Shown in pieces: positions 40,642 through 47,343 of a stretch of 61,035 nt of DNA. Position numbers and translations under genes: made by a program. Position 1 is the first letter of the stretch, and every line of letters starts with the position of its first letter. Location of the stretch: positions 1-61,035 of the IMG/VR virus record IMGVR_UViG_3300025141_017123, one strand, 5' to 3'. The DNA comes from a virus. The notes beneath the pieces are model-generated. The model saw nothing but the letters and a program-made list of their open reading frames with translations. It was not told the origin of the DNA and searched no databases.

Positions 40642-41418
40642 ATGAACAATAAGATTTTAAAATTTTTTACTCGTTGTATCAAAATTGATGAAAGTAGAGC
40701 ATTACATAAGAACTGTTCATTTTGGTTTGCGCTATTAACTCCAGCAATTATTGCATTACTACTTAGTCTGAATTTAACTAGAGAGCTAGTTATACATGAA
40801 AGGTTCGATTTTGGTTTTACGGCTGCTCACTTAGATTCATTTATTAAGTATTACAAGTTTCCTATCGGTCTTTTACCAATATCGATATTACTGAGTGTTA
40901 TGGTTGCCCGTTTTCATGCATCAAAGCAAACCGTTCAACAAACCCACCTCAAAAATTATTTTGAGCATCACGAATATTTTGAGTTTTATTGTAATTACTT
41001 AGAAAAACAGCATCACGTTAGCATCCGAAGCCGTGAGTTATATTTACTACTTTATCCTAGTTCTACAATCATGGAGTTTTCACCTAAACCAAGCACTAAT
41101 ATCATTGATAATTTTGTTGAGCTTACTGATAAGTTAATTAATTCTGGTGATGAAATCGAAGTTCAAGAACAAATTGTTGAGGTTTTCGACTTAGTGATTG
41201 AATTTGAAAAGAAAAACATGATTTATTTTAAAGAAAACCAATTAGAAGAAGACCGAATGTTGACTCTAAGTATTTTAGAGTGGCATGAGAGTATGTCATT
41301 TATCCTTAGAGATATTTACTCATTTAAAGGCAATTTAATTAGTTTAGATAGTTTAAATTCAATGACGGAGATATTTAGAGATTTAAATATGAAACTCAAA
41401 TTATCTAGCGAAGAATAA
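40642..41418 (+). CDS. two-span membrane protein, possible superinfection/abortive function
   Basis: 258 residues from the ATG at 40642 (AAGGG upstream); a longer frame starts at 40582 without a site. Two membrane segments (FWFALLTPAIIALLLSLNL and IGLLPISILLSVMVARFHA) are followed by QTHLKNYFEHHEYFEFYCNYLEK, a pattern broadly like AbiC-type proteins: membrane pair, then a helical effector region. The resemblance is in layout only. It is the last cargo gene before the capsid operon. Confidence 0.55.
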   Translation: MNNKILKFFTRCIKIDESRALHKNCSFWFALLTPAIIALLLSLNLTRELVIHERFDFGFTAAHLDSFIKYYKFPIGLLPISILLSVMVARFHASKQTVQQTHLKNYFEHHEYFEFYCNYLEKQHHVSIRSRELYLLLYPSSTIMEFSPKPSTNIIDNFVELTDKLINSGDEIEVQEQIVEVFDLVIEFEKKNMIYFKENQLEEDRMLTLSILEWHESMSFILRDIYSFKGNLISLDSLNSMTEIFRDLNMKLKLSSEE

Positions 41419-41478
41419 AAACAACTTGATAACTCTAACAACACAATTTAGCCTATATCCGTAACCCTCCCCTAACGC

Positions 41479-41498
41479 TGTAAAGTCTTTTCCAGCGG
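41479..41498 (+). promoter_or_regulatory. late-promoter activator element upstream of protease operon
   Basis: TGTAAAGTCTTTTCCAGCGG. A -10-like TACACT starts 40 bp from the left end of the element (41519). The same element with TATACT at the same offset lies at 51121. Distance to the ATG is 81 bp. Confidence 0.65.
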
Positions 41499-41526
41499 TT
41501 CAATAGTCACTCTCCCCATACACTGG

Positions 41527-41552
41527 GTGCCACTTAGTAAGTTTATTGGCAC
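41527..41552 (+). repeat. inverted repeat in the leader before the protease start
   Basis: GTGCCA (41527-41532) pairs with TGGCAC (41547-41552), seven bases before the ATG. A similarly placed hairpin precedes the gene at 51201. Confidence 0.55.
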
Positions 41553-41559
41553 TTGGAAC

Positions 41560-42705
41560 ATGGCAAACAAAACAACCCCAAATACCAAATTTAATTGGTT
41601 TGAAGTTTTTAGAGCAGGTACCCAAACTGACTCTAAAGGCGTTACTCATACATTTAGTGAAGCTGATTTAAACAGCGTTGTAAGCAACTTTAAACCTAAA
41701 ACCGCTCCGCTGGTAATTGGCCACCCTAAAATGGACGACCCTGCTTGGGGCTGGGCCAGTGAATTAAAAGCGGTTGGTGGCTCATTGTTTGCCAAAGCTG
41801 AAGACGTATGTGCAGAGTTTGCCCAAGCGGTTGAAAGCAAGCGCTACCCTAACCGCTCAGTAAAACTTGAAAAAGTGGCTAATGGCTACCAACTTGCGCA
41901 CATTGGCTATTTGGGCGGTAAAGCCCCTGCGGTTGAAGGCTTAGCCTGGCAGTTTAACCAAGCTGATGACGCCGATACCCTTACCCTAGAATTTGCTGCC
42001 GGTGATATTGACAACATATCGCTGCACACATCAAACGCCCTTACCCGCCTTATGAGCAATTTACGCAGCTTTTTAACTGACCGTTTTGGTAGTGAAGCGG
42101 CAGATAAAGTTGTGCCGCATTACGAAGGCGAATGGTTAAAAGAAGAAACCATTATTGCTGAGCACGAACGTGCTAAAGGGATTGAGGGTGAAGGTGCTGA
42201 ATTTAGTAAAGGCGAAGATGACGCCACCCCACCCACCCAAGAGGACAATGCAATGGATGAAAAAGAAAGAAAGGCGCTGCAAGACCAGATTGATGCAGCT
42301 AACGCTAAAAACGCGAAGCTTGAATACGCGCAGCGTGTTGCAGCGGCTAACACCTTTATTAACACCGAAGTAAATAGCGGTAAAGCTCCGCGTTTAACCA
42401 ATACTGAAGGTGTGGCTGAGTTTATGGCCAAGCTGGATGACGGCGACACCACCTTTGAGTTTGCTGCCGCTGACGGTAATAGCCAGGCGCTAAAACCAGC
42501 AGAATGGTTTCAGGGTTTTTTAAAGGGTCTGCCTGAACAAACGGGTTTAACTCACGAGTTTAATAAAGACGACAAAGACGGCGAAGTCACTGACGACAGT
42601 GCAGAAACATTGGCAGCGAAAGCGCTTGAATTTCAACAATCACAATCTAGCAAAGGCATTGAAATTAGCATTACTGCCGCGTTAGACCACGTTAAAAAGG
42701 CATAG
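41560..42705 (+). CDS. phage prohead protease and scaffold (Mu gpI-like)
   Basis: 381 residues from ATG 41560; an upstream GTG at 41527 is part of the leader hairpin and less likely. The N-terminal half (TAPLVIGHPKMDDPAWGW, ESKRYPNRSVKLEK, HIGYLGGKAPAVEGL) is the Mu I-type protease, with the GHP and YxNRS motifs. The C-terminal half is a charged scaffold region (KALQDQIDAANAKNAKLEY). The protease removes scaffold during head maturation. It opens the rightward late operon and carries a likely internal start for a separate scaffold protein. Confidence 0.85.
   Translation: MANKTTPNTKFNWFEVFRAGTQTDSKGVTHTFSEADLNSVVSNFKPKTAPLVIGHPKMDDPAWGWASELKAVGGSLFAKAEDVCAEFAQAVESKRYPNRSVKLEKVANGYQLAHIGYLGGKAPAVEGLAWQFNQADDADTLTLEFAAGDIDNISLHTSNALTRLMSNLRSFLTDRFGSEAADKVVPHYEGEWLKEETIIAEHERAKGIEGEGAEFSKGEDDATPPTQEDNAMDEKERKALQDQIDAANAKNAKLEYAQRVAAANTFINTEVNSGKAPRLTNTEGVAEFMAKLDDGDTTFEFAAADGNSQALKPAEWFQGFLKGLPEQTGLTHEFNKDDKDGEVTDDSAETLAAKALEFQQSQSSKGIEISITAALDHVKKA
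42253..42705 (+). CDS. nested scaffold protein from internal start
   Basis: In-frame ATG at 42253 (MDEKERKALQDQ), preceded at eight bases by GAGG. It would give a 150-residue protein identical to the C-terminal scaffold part of the protease. In Mu the scaffold gpZ is made this way inside gene I. Start choice rests on the ribosome site and that precedent. Confidence 0.6.
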   Translation: MDEKERKALQDQIDAANAKNAKLEYAQRVAAANTFINTEVNSGKAPRLTNTEGVAEFMAKLDDGDTTFEFAAADGNSQALKPAEWFQGFLKGLPEQTGLTHEFNKDDKDGEVTDDSAETLAAKALEFQQSQSSKGIEISITAALDHVKKA

Positions 42706-42709
42706 AACC

Positions 42710-43105
42710 ATGGCACAACCAGGATTAATTAGAAACTTTAGCGCTGAAGACGTTATACCGGCTAACCGTTTAGTGGTTGTGTCGGCAGCAGCAGACTTTC
42801 ATGTTGGGTTGGCGATTGATGCCAGCGCAATGTATGCAGGCGTTACTGAGCAAGGCACTGATGAACATTTACGTGTTGACGTGGTAATGACTCAAAGCGC
42901 ACCGATTGAGTTTGGTGAAGCATTAATTGCAGGTACGCCAATTGTGGCTGATAGCGAAGGTAAAGCGGTTGAGTTTGACCCAGCTAACTTTGTGGGTGAA
43001 ACACAAGTATTCGTTGCAGGTTGGGTTATGGAAGATGGCGAAGCCGGTGTGATTGGCGACGTATTTTTAAACCCACATGTAGTAGCAACAATTCCTAGCG
43101 CTTAA
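42710..43105 (+). CDS. capsid decoration/cement protein (DUF2190-like)
   Basis: 131 residues, short and beta-rich: AEDVIPANRLVVVSAAADFHVGLA, YAGVTEQGT, RVDVVMTQSAPIEFGEALIAGTPIVADSEGK. Matches small capsid-cement proteins encoded between protease and major capsid genes. Starts 4 bp after the protease stop. Confidence 0.75.
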   Translation: MAQPGLIRNFSAEDVIPANRLVVVSAAADFHVGLAIDASAMYAGVTEQGTDEHLRVDVVMTQSAPIEFGEALIAGTPIVADSEGKAVEFDPANFVGETQVFVAGWVMEDGEAGVIGDVFLNPHVVATIPSA

Positions 43106-43146
43106 TGCGCTTGGGTTAACTTAAATTTATAAAGTGAGGATTTGCC

Positions 43147-44082
43147 ATGAGTAATGGTATGCCATTTACCCCCGACGTTGAGCAAACGGCCATAGCCATT
43201 GCTTATCGTAATAGAGCATTGGTTGCGGATACACTTGCACCTTATTCACCTGTTGGTTTACGTAACTACAAGTGGACCGAATTTAAAAAAGGTGAAAAGT
43301 TTACGGTTGTAGACGATAAAATAGGTCGTAAATCAACTCCCAATCAAGTTGAGTTTAGTGTTGAAGAGAGAACAGGCTCAGTGGTTGATCATGGCCTATC
43401 TGATGTAGTACCGAATGATGATGTAACAAATGCGCCGGCAAACTACAACCCGCGCACCCATGCTGCGGAAAGCTTAACTGACCTAGTATTGCTTAACCGT
43501 GAAATACGCGTTGCAACTATGTATAACAAAGCGGCTAACTTTGGGAGTACTCAATCATTAGCTGCAGCAGGCCACAAGCGTTTAGATGACGACTCGCTTG
43601 ATATTTTACCGTTCTTTCTAGAAATTCTAGATGCGCCGTTAATGCGCCCTAATGCGATGACATTATCGCAATCGGTGGCAACTAAGTTGCGCACTCACCC
43701 TAAACTACTAAAAGCGTTTAATGGTACCAGCGGCGACCAGGGCTTAGTGCCATGGAGCTACATTAAAGAAGTGTTAGAGCTTGAGCATGTAACCGTTGGC
43801 CAAGCGCGTCTAAATACCGCTAAAAAAGGCCAAGCAGTTAATTTGCAAAAGGTTTGGCAAGATACCTTGTCGTTTACTTACCACGATCCGCTCGCCTCGT
43901 TTAATAACAACCGCATGACCTTTGCGCTCACCGCGCGCTATGGCTCGCGTACGTCGGGGAACCGTGAGGTTTCTGCTGGTTTAAATGGCGGTGTTGAAAT
44001 CATGGTAGGCGAAGCCGTACAAGAACAAATTATTGCGAAAGACTGCGGTATTTTGCTAACCAACGTGCTTACGCCAGCGTAA
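43147..44082 (+). CDS. major capsid protein
   Basis: 311 residues, typical for HK97-type coats of Mu-like siphoviruses. Recognised by position (protease, cement, coat) and by KRLDDDSLDILPFFLEILD, RPNAMTLSQSVATKLRTHPKLLKAF and ALTARYGSRTSGNREV-type segments. GAGG lies ahead of the ATG. An intra-operonic terminator follows directly. Confidence 0.82.
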   Translation: MSNGMPFTPDVEQTAIAIAYRNRALVADTLAPYSPVGLRNYKWTEFKKGEKFTVVDDKIGRKSTPNQVEFSVEERTGSVVDHGLSDVVPNDDVTNAPANYNPRTHAAESLTDLVLLNREIRVATMYNKAANFGSTQSLAAAGHKRLDDDSLDILPFFLEILDAPLMRPNAMTLSQSVATKLRTHPKLLKAFNGTSGDQGLVPWSYIKEVLELEHVTVGQARLNTAKKGQAVNLQKVWQDTLSFTYHDPLASFNNNRMTFALTARYGSRTSGNREVSAGLNGGVEIMVGEAVQEQIIAKDCGILLTNVLTPA

Positions 44083-44105
44083 TTAATCATTGTTGTTCCC
44101 TGTGT

Positions 44106-44142
44106 AAAGGCCCCAGTACCGACTTGCTCGGGCCTTTTTTTT
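44106..44142 (+). terminator. terminator or attenuator after the capsid gene
   Basis: AAAGGCCC and GGGCCTTT enclose a 16-base loop and are followed by a T8 run. It stands between the capsid gene and the next gene of the same operon, so it probably reduces downstream expression rather than ending it. Confidence 0.85.
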
Positions 44143-44158
44143 ACTAACTGAGGTGTGC

Positions 44159-44626
44159 ATGTTTACTACAGAACAAGCAGTTATAGACAAAATAGGTATT
44201 AATACGCTGTTGCAATTTGCGTCGAATAAATTTAACGAGCCAGGCACTCGCGTGACGCGTGATGATGTTGAAGCCGCACTTTTAAGTGAGACGTACAGTG
44301 AGTTGCAAGAGCAAATTAATGCCTGGTATGCGCAAGCACAAAAAAATGTAAATGCAGTTATAGCGGGCTATGTTTCGCGGTTTGCGTTAAACCAAGATGA
44401 TATTAATAACTCTGTTTTACCCGGCATTGCTAACGATTTAATGCATTGTGAGTTAGCCCCTAACATTGCTGATGAAAACCTTAAAGCCCTTAAAAGTAAC
44501 GCGATGGCGATGCTTGATAAGGTTAGTAAAGGTGTGATCCAAATTAAGGAAGATGCGCCTGCAGGCGTAAGAACTGGGATGCGAACCAAACCTGCAGGCT
44601 CTCAATTTAACTGGCCAGGTTATTAA
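44159..44626 (+). CDS. head-tail joining protein (Mu gp36-like, DUF1320)
   Basis: 155 residues from ATG 44159 (GAGG five bases upstream; an in-frame GTG two codons earlier is possible). Helical, with SETYSELQEQINAWYAQAQKNVNAVIAGYVSRF and LPGIANDLMHCELA, as in DUF1320 proteins that follow the coat gene in Mu-like phages. Acts at the portal-tail connection. Confidence 0.75.
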   Translation: MFTTEQAVIDKIGINTLLQFASNKFNEPGTRVTRDDVEAALLSETYSELQEQINAWYAQAQKNVNAVIAGYVSRFALNQDDINNSVLPGIANDLMHCELAPNIADENLKALKSNAMAMLDKVSKGVIQIKEDAPAGVRTGMRTKPAGSQFNWPGY

Positions 44627-44627
44627 A

Positions 44628-45050
44628 TTGGCGGGTGTATTTATACACATAACGGGTAATGCACTGCCCCGCTTAACCCAAATTGCAAATGTAAGCGGTA
44701 ATCCAGCTGATGTATTGGACGACATTGGTGCATTTTTAGACATGGACGTCACCACCCGATTTTTACGGGAAGTAACACCCGAAGGCCGTAAATGGGAGCA
44801 GTCGCAAGCAGCAAAAGACCGGGGCGGTTTAACGCTGACTGATGAGCGCAACCTTGCAGGCTCTGTTACGCACAATGTAAACGGAAATACGCTTGAGCAT
44901 GGCTTAGGCGAAAAGTACGCAGCTATACACCATTATGGTGGTGAAACTGGCCGCAATAAAAGCGTGACGTTACCCGCACGGCCAATACTGGGCATTGCGG
45001 CTGTGCAAGAAAATGAGATTAACGACATTATTACTGATTGGTTAATTTAA
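44628..45050 (+). CDS. virion morphogenesis / tail completion protein (Mu gpG-like)
   Basis: 140 residues, TTG start one base after the preceding stop. TTRFLREVTPEGRKWEQSQAAKDRGG, LTDERNLAGSVTHNV, GLGEKYAAIHHYGG and LPARPILGI are the phage virion morphogenesis family motifs. Needed to complete or join tails. The TTG is accepted because of the tight spacing; no better start is visible. Confidence 0.83.
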   Translation: MAGVFIHITGNALPRLTQIANVSGNPADVLDDIGAFLDMDVTTRFLREVTPEGRKWEQSQAAKDRGGLTLTDERNLAGSVTHNVNGNTLEHGLGEKYAAIHHYGGETGRNKSVTLPARPILGIAAVQENEINDIITDWLI

Positions 45051-45084
45051 AGAGCATTTAAATGGCATTTAACTTTGATTTAAA
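45046..45084. repeat. four TTTAA(A/C) motifs at 11-bp spacing
   Basis: Starts at 45046, 45057, 45068 (TTTAAC) and 45079, covering the junction between two structural genes including the second gene's start codon. Confidence 0.8.
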
Positions 45085-45505
45085 CAACATAGAAACCCTG
45101 CTAAGCCAAACAATCGTTAATGCAACGGTTGGGTTTGCTAGCGACTTTAACCATGTTCGCGAGCATGCCGTACACAGTGCACAGTTGTTTGTATTGCCAT
45201 TGGCCGATGACAACACCAATACCAATGAAGTACATGGTATGGATGAGTATCAGGTTAAAGATGTGTTTGCGGTGATGATTGTGATCCCCTGCGCTGCAGG
45301 TAATGCCCATAGTGATGCACAAGTTAAGCAATTGCGTAGTGATGTAAAAGCCGCTATTGCTGGATGCCAATACCCTGGGTGGGACCCAATAAAGCTTGAT
45401 AAGGGTCGAACCATTGAGCTTAACAAAAAAACCAATAACCTAATTTACCAGTGCCAGTTTAGTGTAACTGGCCTACATACCGTAACTGTGAAGGTGATGC
45501 CATGA
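45062..45505 (+). CDS. tail terminator-like protein (gp37-like)
   Basis: 147 residues. Starts with an amphipathic helix (NNIETLLSQTIVNATVGF), then strands ending in QCQFSVTGLHTVTVKV; layout of gp37/tail-terminator proteins located between gpG-like and tube genes. Role by position and fold-type; moderate certainty. Confidence 0.6.
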   Translation: MAFNFDLNNIETLLSQTIVNATVGFASDFNHVREHAVHSAQLFVLPLADDNTNTNEVHGMDEYQVKDVFAVMIVIPCAAGNAHSDAQVKQLRSDVKAAIAGCQYPGWDPIKLDKGRTIELNKKTNNLIYQCQFSVTGLHTVTVKVMP

Positions 45506-45705
45506 GCAAACAAACCGAACAGCAATCAACGAAACACGCTGAACAAAAGGCTGTTGTAAATACAGGCCCGAAAAAGTCCCGCGCGATGACGATTGCCGAA
45601 AACGTTAACCAGGCGCTTGCAAGTGCTAAAGGTAACAGAGACGAGCTAGCCGGCGCTTTTAACTTAAAAAGTGGTGAGCTGATTAAAGTGGAGATTAAAT
45701 CATGA
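45502..45705 (+). CDS. small phage tail-region protein
   Basis: 67 residues, basic N-terminal half (QSTKHAEQKAVVNTGPKKSRAM) and a short helix. It overlaps both neighbours by four bases, so its translation is coupled between tail terminator and tail tube genes. Small proteins (DUF2635-type) occupy this place in Mu-like phages. Function unknown. Confidence 0.6.
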   Translation: MSKQTEQQSTKHAEQKAVVNTGPKKSRAMTIAENVNQALASAKGNRDELAGAFNLKSGELIKVEIKS

Positions 45706-46598
45706 GTTGGCGATTTAAAGACAAACTCATTTTAGCGGATGCCTTGGGCACAACTTTAACGGGCCTACATGCTATTTATGCCAGTGAAGTTGAATTGACC
45801 CTTGAAAGCGAAAGCGAAAAAGACGAGCTAGAAACCAGTTATAGCGGTGCCAGCCTTGAGACATTTTACGGTGAGCATATAAGCCTTAATTTTAAAACGC
45901 CATTGGCTATGAGTGGCACTGTGGGTAACGAACCTGCATTTGCTCCGCTGTTATTAGCCTGTGGCATGGTGCAAGTGGCTGATGCAAGCAGCGTTACGTT
46001 TACAAAAGGGGCAGCTGTTGCAGTTACATGCTTAGTACGTTTTGGTAAAAATACCCACAACATTAGCGAAATGAAAGGCAACGTGAGCTTTGCGCTTGAA
46101 AAAGGCAAACCCATGCTTAACTGGCAATTTAAAGGGTTATTTAGTGCGCCGGTTGCAAGTACTGCCGCCCCTGCGGTTGATTGGGACCGTTGGGTGCGCC
46201 CCGAAGTGCTCGGCGTAAGTAACAGCAGTGATTTTAAGCTTAACGATGTTAAACGCACCCTGCACAAACTCACAGTCGACTTAGGTAATAACGTGGTATT
46301 TGACCGTGCCATTAACCATGAAGAAATAATGATAACCGGTCACGAAAGCAGCGCCAATTTTACGCTAACCGCCGAAGAACTGGCCACCTTCAACCCGTTT
46401 GACGATGTTGGCAAAGTGCAAAACTTTGAATTTACCCACGGCACTGCTGCAGGTAAAAAAGTCACCATTATTGGCCGCTATCAAATGCCGTGGCCTAAAT
46501 ACACAAGCCTGGACTCAGAATTAACCGGTTATGAGTTTGACGGTAAGTTAGTGCCCAGCGGTGCTGGTTATGACGAACTGACGATAGTTTTTGAATAA
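45702..46598 (+). CDS. major tail tube protein
   Basis: 298 residues, beta-rich. DKLILADALGTTLTGLHAIYASEVELT, YSGASLETFYGEHISLNFKTPLA and the C-terminal MPWPKYTSLDSELTGYEFDG fit siphovirus tube proteins. Located immediately before the tail-assembly chaperone pair, the standard order tube - chaperone - tape measure. Confidence 0.75.
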   Translation: MSWRFKDKLILADALGTTLTGLHAIYASEVELTLESESEKDELETSYSGASLETFYGEHISLNFKTPLAMSGTVGNEPAFAPLLLACGMVQVADASSVTFTKGAAVAVTCLVRFGKNTHNISEMKGNVSFALEKGKPMLNWQFKGLFSAPVASTAAPAVDWDRWVRPEVLGVSNSSDFKLNDVKRTLHKLTVDLGNNVVFDRAINHEEIMITGHESSANFTLTAEELATFNPFDDVGKVQNFEFTHGTAAGKKVTIIGRYQMPWPKYTSLDSELTGYEFDGKLVPSGAGYDELTIVFE

Positions 46599-46651
46599 GG
46601 GGGGAGCGCCTTTTTACCTCTTTTTATTTACCTTTTACAAGGGAAGACACA

Positions 46652-46978
46652 ATGAAATTAAAATTACTAACCGAGTTAAAAACTGCATTGATCAGCGCCC
46701 CACTTAATTTTGAGTTTGGTGGGGTTATTTTTAAATTTACCGCAAAAATTAAATTGGTATCTGAAAGCGAGCTTAAAACACTGACTGAAAAACAAGGTGC
46801 GAATGATGGTGAGATTGTGCGCTCATTGTTAGTGGGTTGGGATGACTTTATCGACGATGGTAAAGACGTACCCTTTGATAAAAGCACCCTTGAAGAAATG
46901 CTGGCATACAGCGGCATTACTGCCCGTTTAAGTGTTGAGTGTATTAACGCCCAGTACCGTATCACTGAAAAAAACTAG
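46652..46978 (+). CDS. tail assembly chaperone, N-terminal (G-like) product
   Basis: 108 residues, AAGGGAAG before the ATG. Strand-rich start (LNFEFGGVIFKFTAKIKLV), then helices. It corresponds to lambda gpG by position. Ends GAA AAA AAC TAG, with the A-AAA-AAC heptamer at 46969-46975. Ribosomes slipping back one base there would continue into the downstream frame and make a fusion of about 230 residues (GT-like), needed for tape measure assembly. Confidence 0.85.
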   Translation: MKLKLLTELKTALISAPLNFEFGGVIFKFTAKIKLVSESELKTLTEKQGANDGEIVRSLLVGWDDFIDDGKDVPFDKSTLEEMLAYSGITARLSVECINAQYRITEKN

Positions 46979-47015
46979 CCGATGTTGCTAGGTGGTTTTT
47001 GGGCGACCTAGCAGC
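46969..47015 (+). promoter_or_regulatory. programmed -1 frameshift signal
   Basis: Slippery A-AAA-AAC in register (46969-46975), an 8-base spacer that contains the zero-frame TAG, and a stem of about 10 bp (46984-46993 with 47006-47015; core GCTAGGT/ACCTAGC) with a 12-base loop. Spacing and arrangement are classical. Confidence 0.88.
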
Positions 47016-47343
47016 AGACAGTAAAACCATTGATGACGACGAAGCCCATTTTGGTGCACCTAAACAAACAGCGCCAAACAAAGACGAGACATTGTTTGTA
47101 TTGCCCCCTAACCATGCGGCTGTAGTGGCACTGACTACCGCTAGCAGCCAATGGCAACGGGATAACCAAGGGGTAGAAATTGCCCTTGATTATGCCAGGG
47201 CTGATATAGCCTGGCGCTATGCAAATATAACCCTTAATCCCGATGATTTTGCAAAACTGCAAACCCTAGAGCGCACCATAATTGGACTAATAAGGCGACC
47301 CGATGAGCAACAACTTGAATTTGGCGTTACGCTTAAGTTATGA
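46975..47343 (+). CDS. tail assembly chaperone T region (DUF1799-like), made by frameshift
   Basis: The -1 frame opens LADVARWFLGDLAADSK at the slip site and runs 122 codons. LFVLPPNHAAVVALTTASSQWQRDNQGVEIALDYARAD matches the DUF1799 pattern (WP-N, TQW, G-LDY), the usual T partner in such phages. The TTG at 46999 is not needed as a start. It overlaps the tape measure gene by 41 bases. Confidence 0.83.
   Translation, partial: LADVARWFLGDLAADSKTIDDDEAHFGAPKQTAPNKDETLFVLPPNHAAVVALTTASSQWQRDNQGVEIALDYARADIAWRYANITLNPDDFAKLQTLERTIIGLIRRPDEQQLEFGVTLKL

Noticed and set aside
44105-44125. TGTAAA before the post-capsid terminator as another late-promoter element
   Set aside because: It lacks the TTTCCAGC half and is part of the terminator stem.
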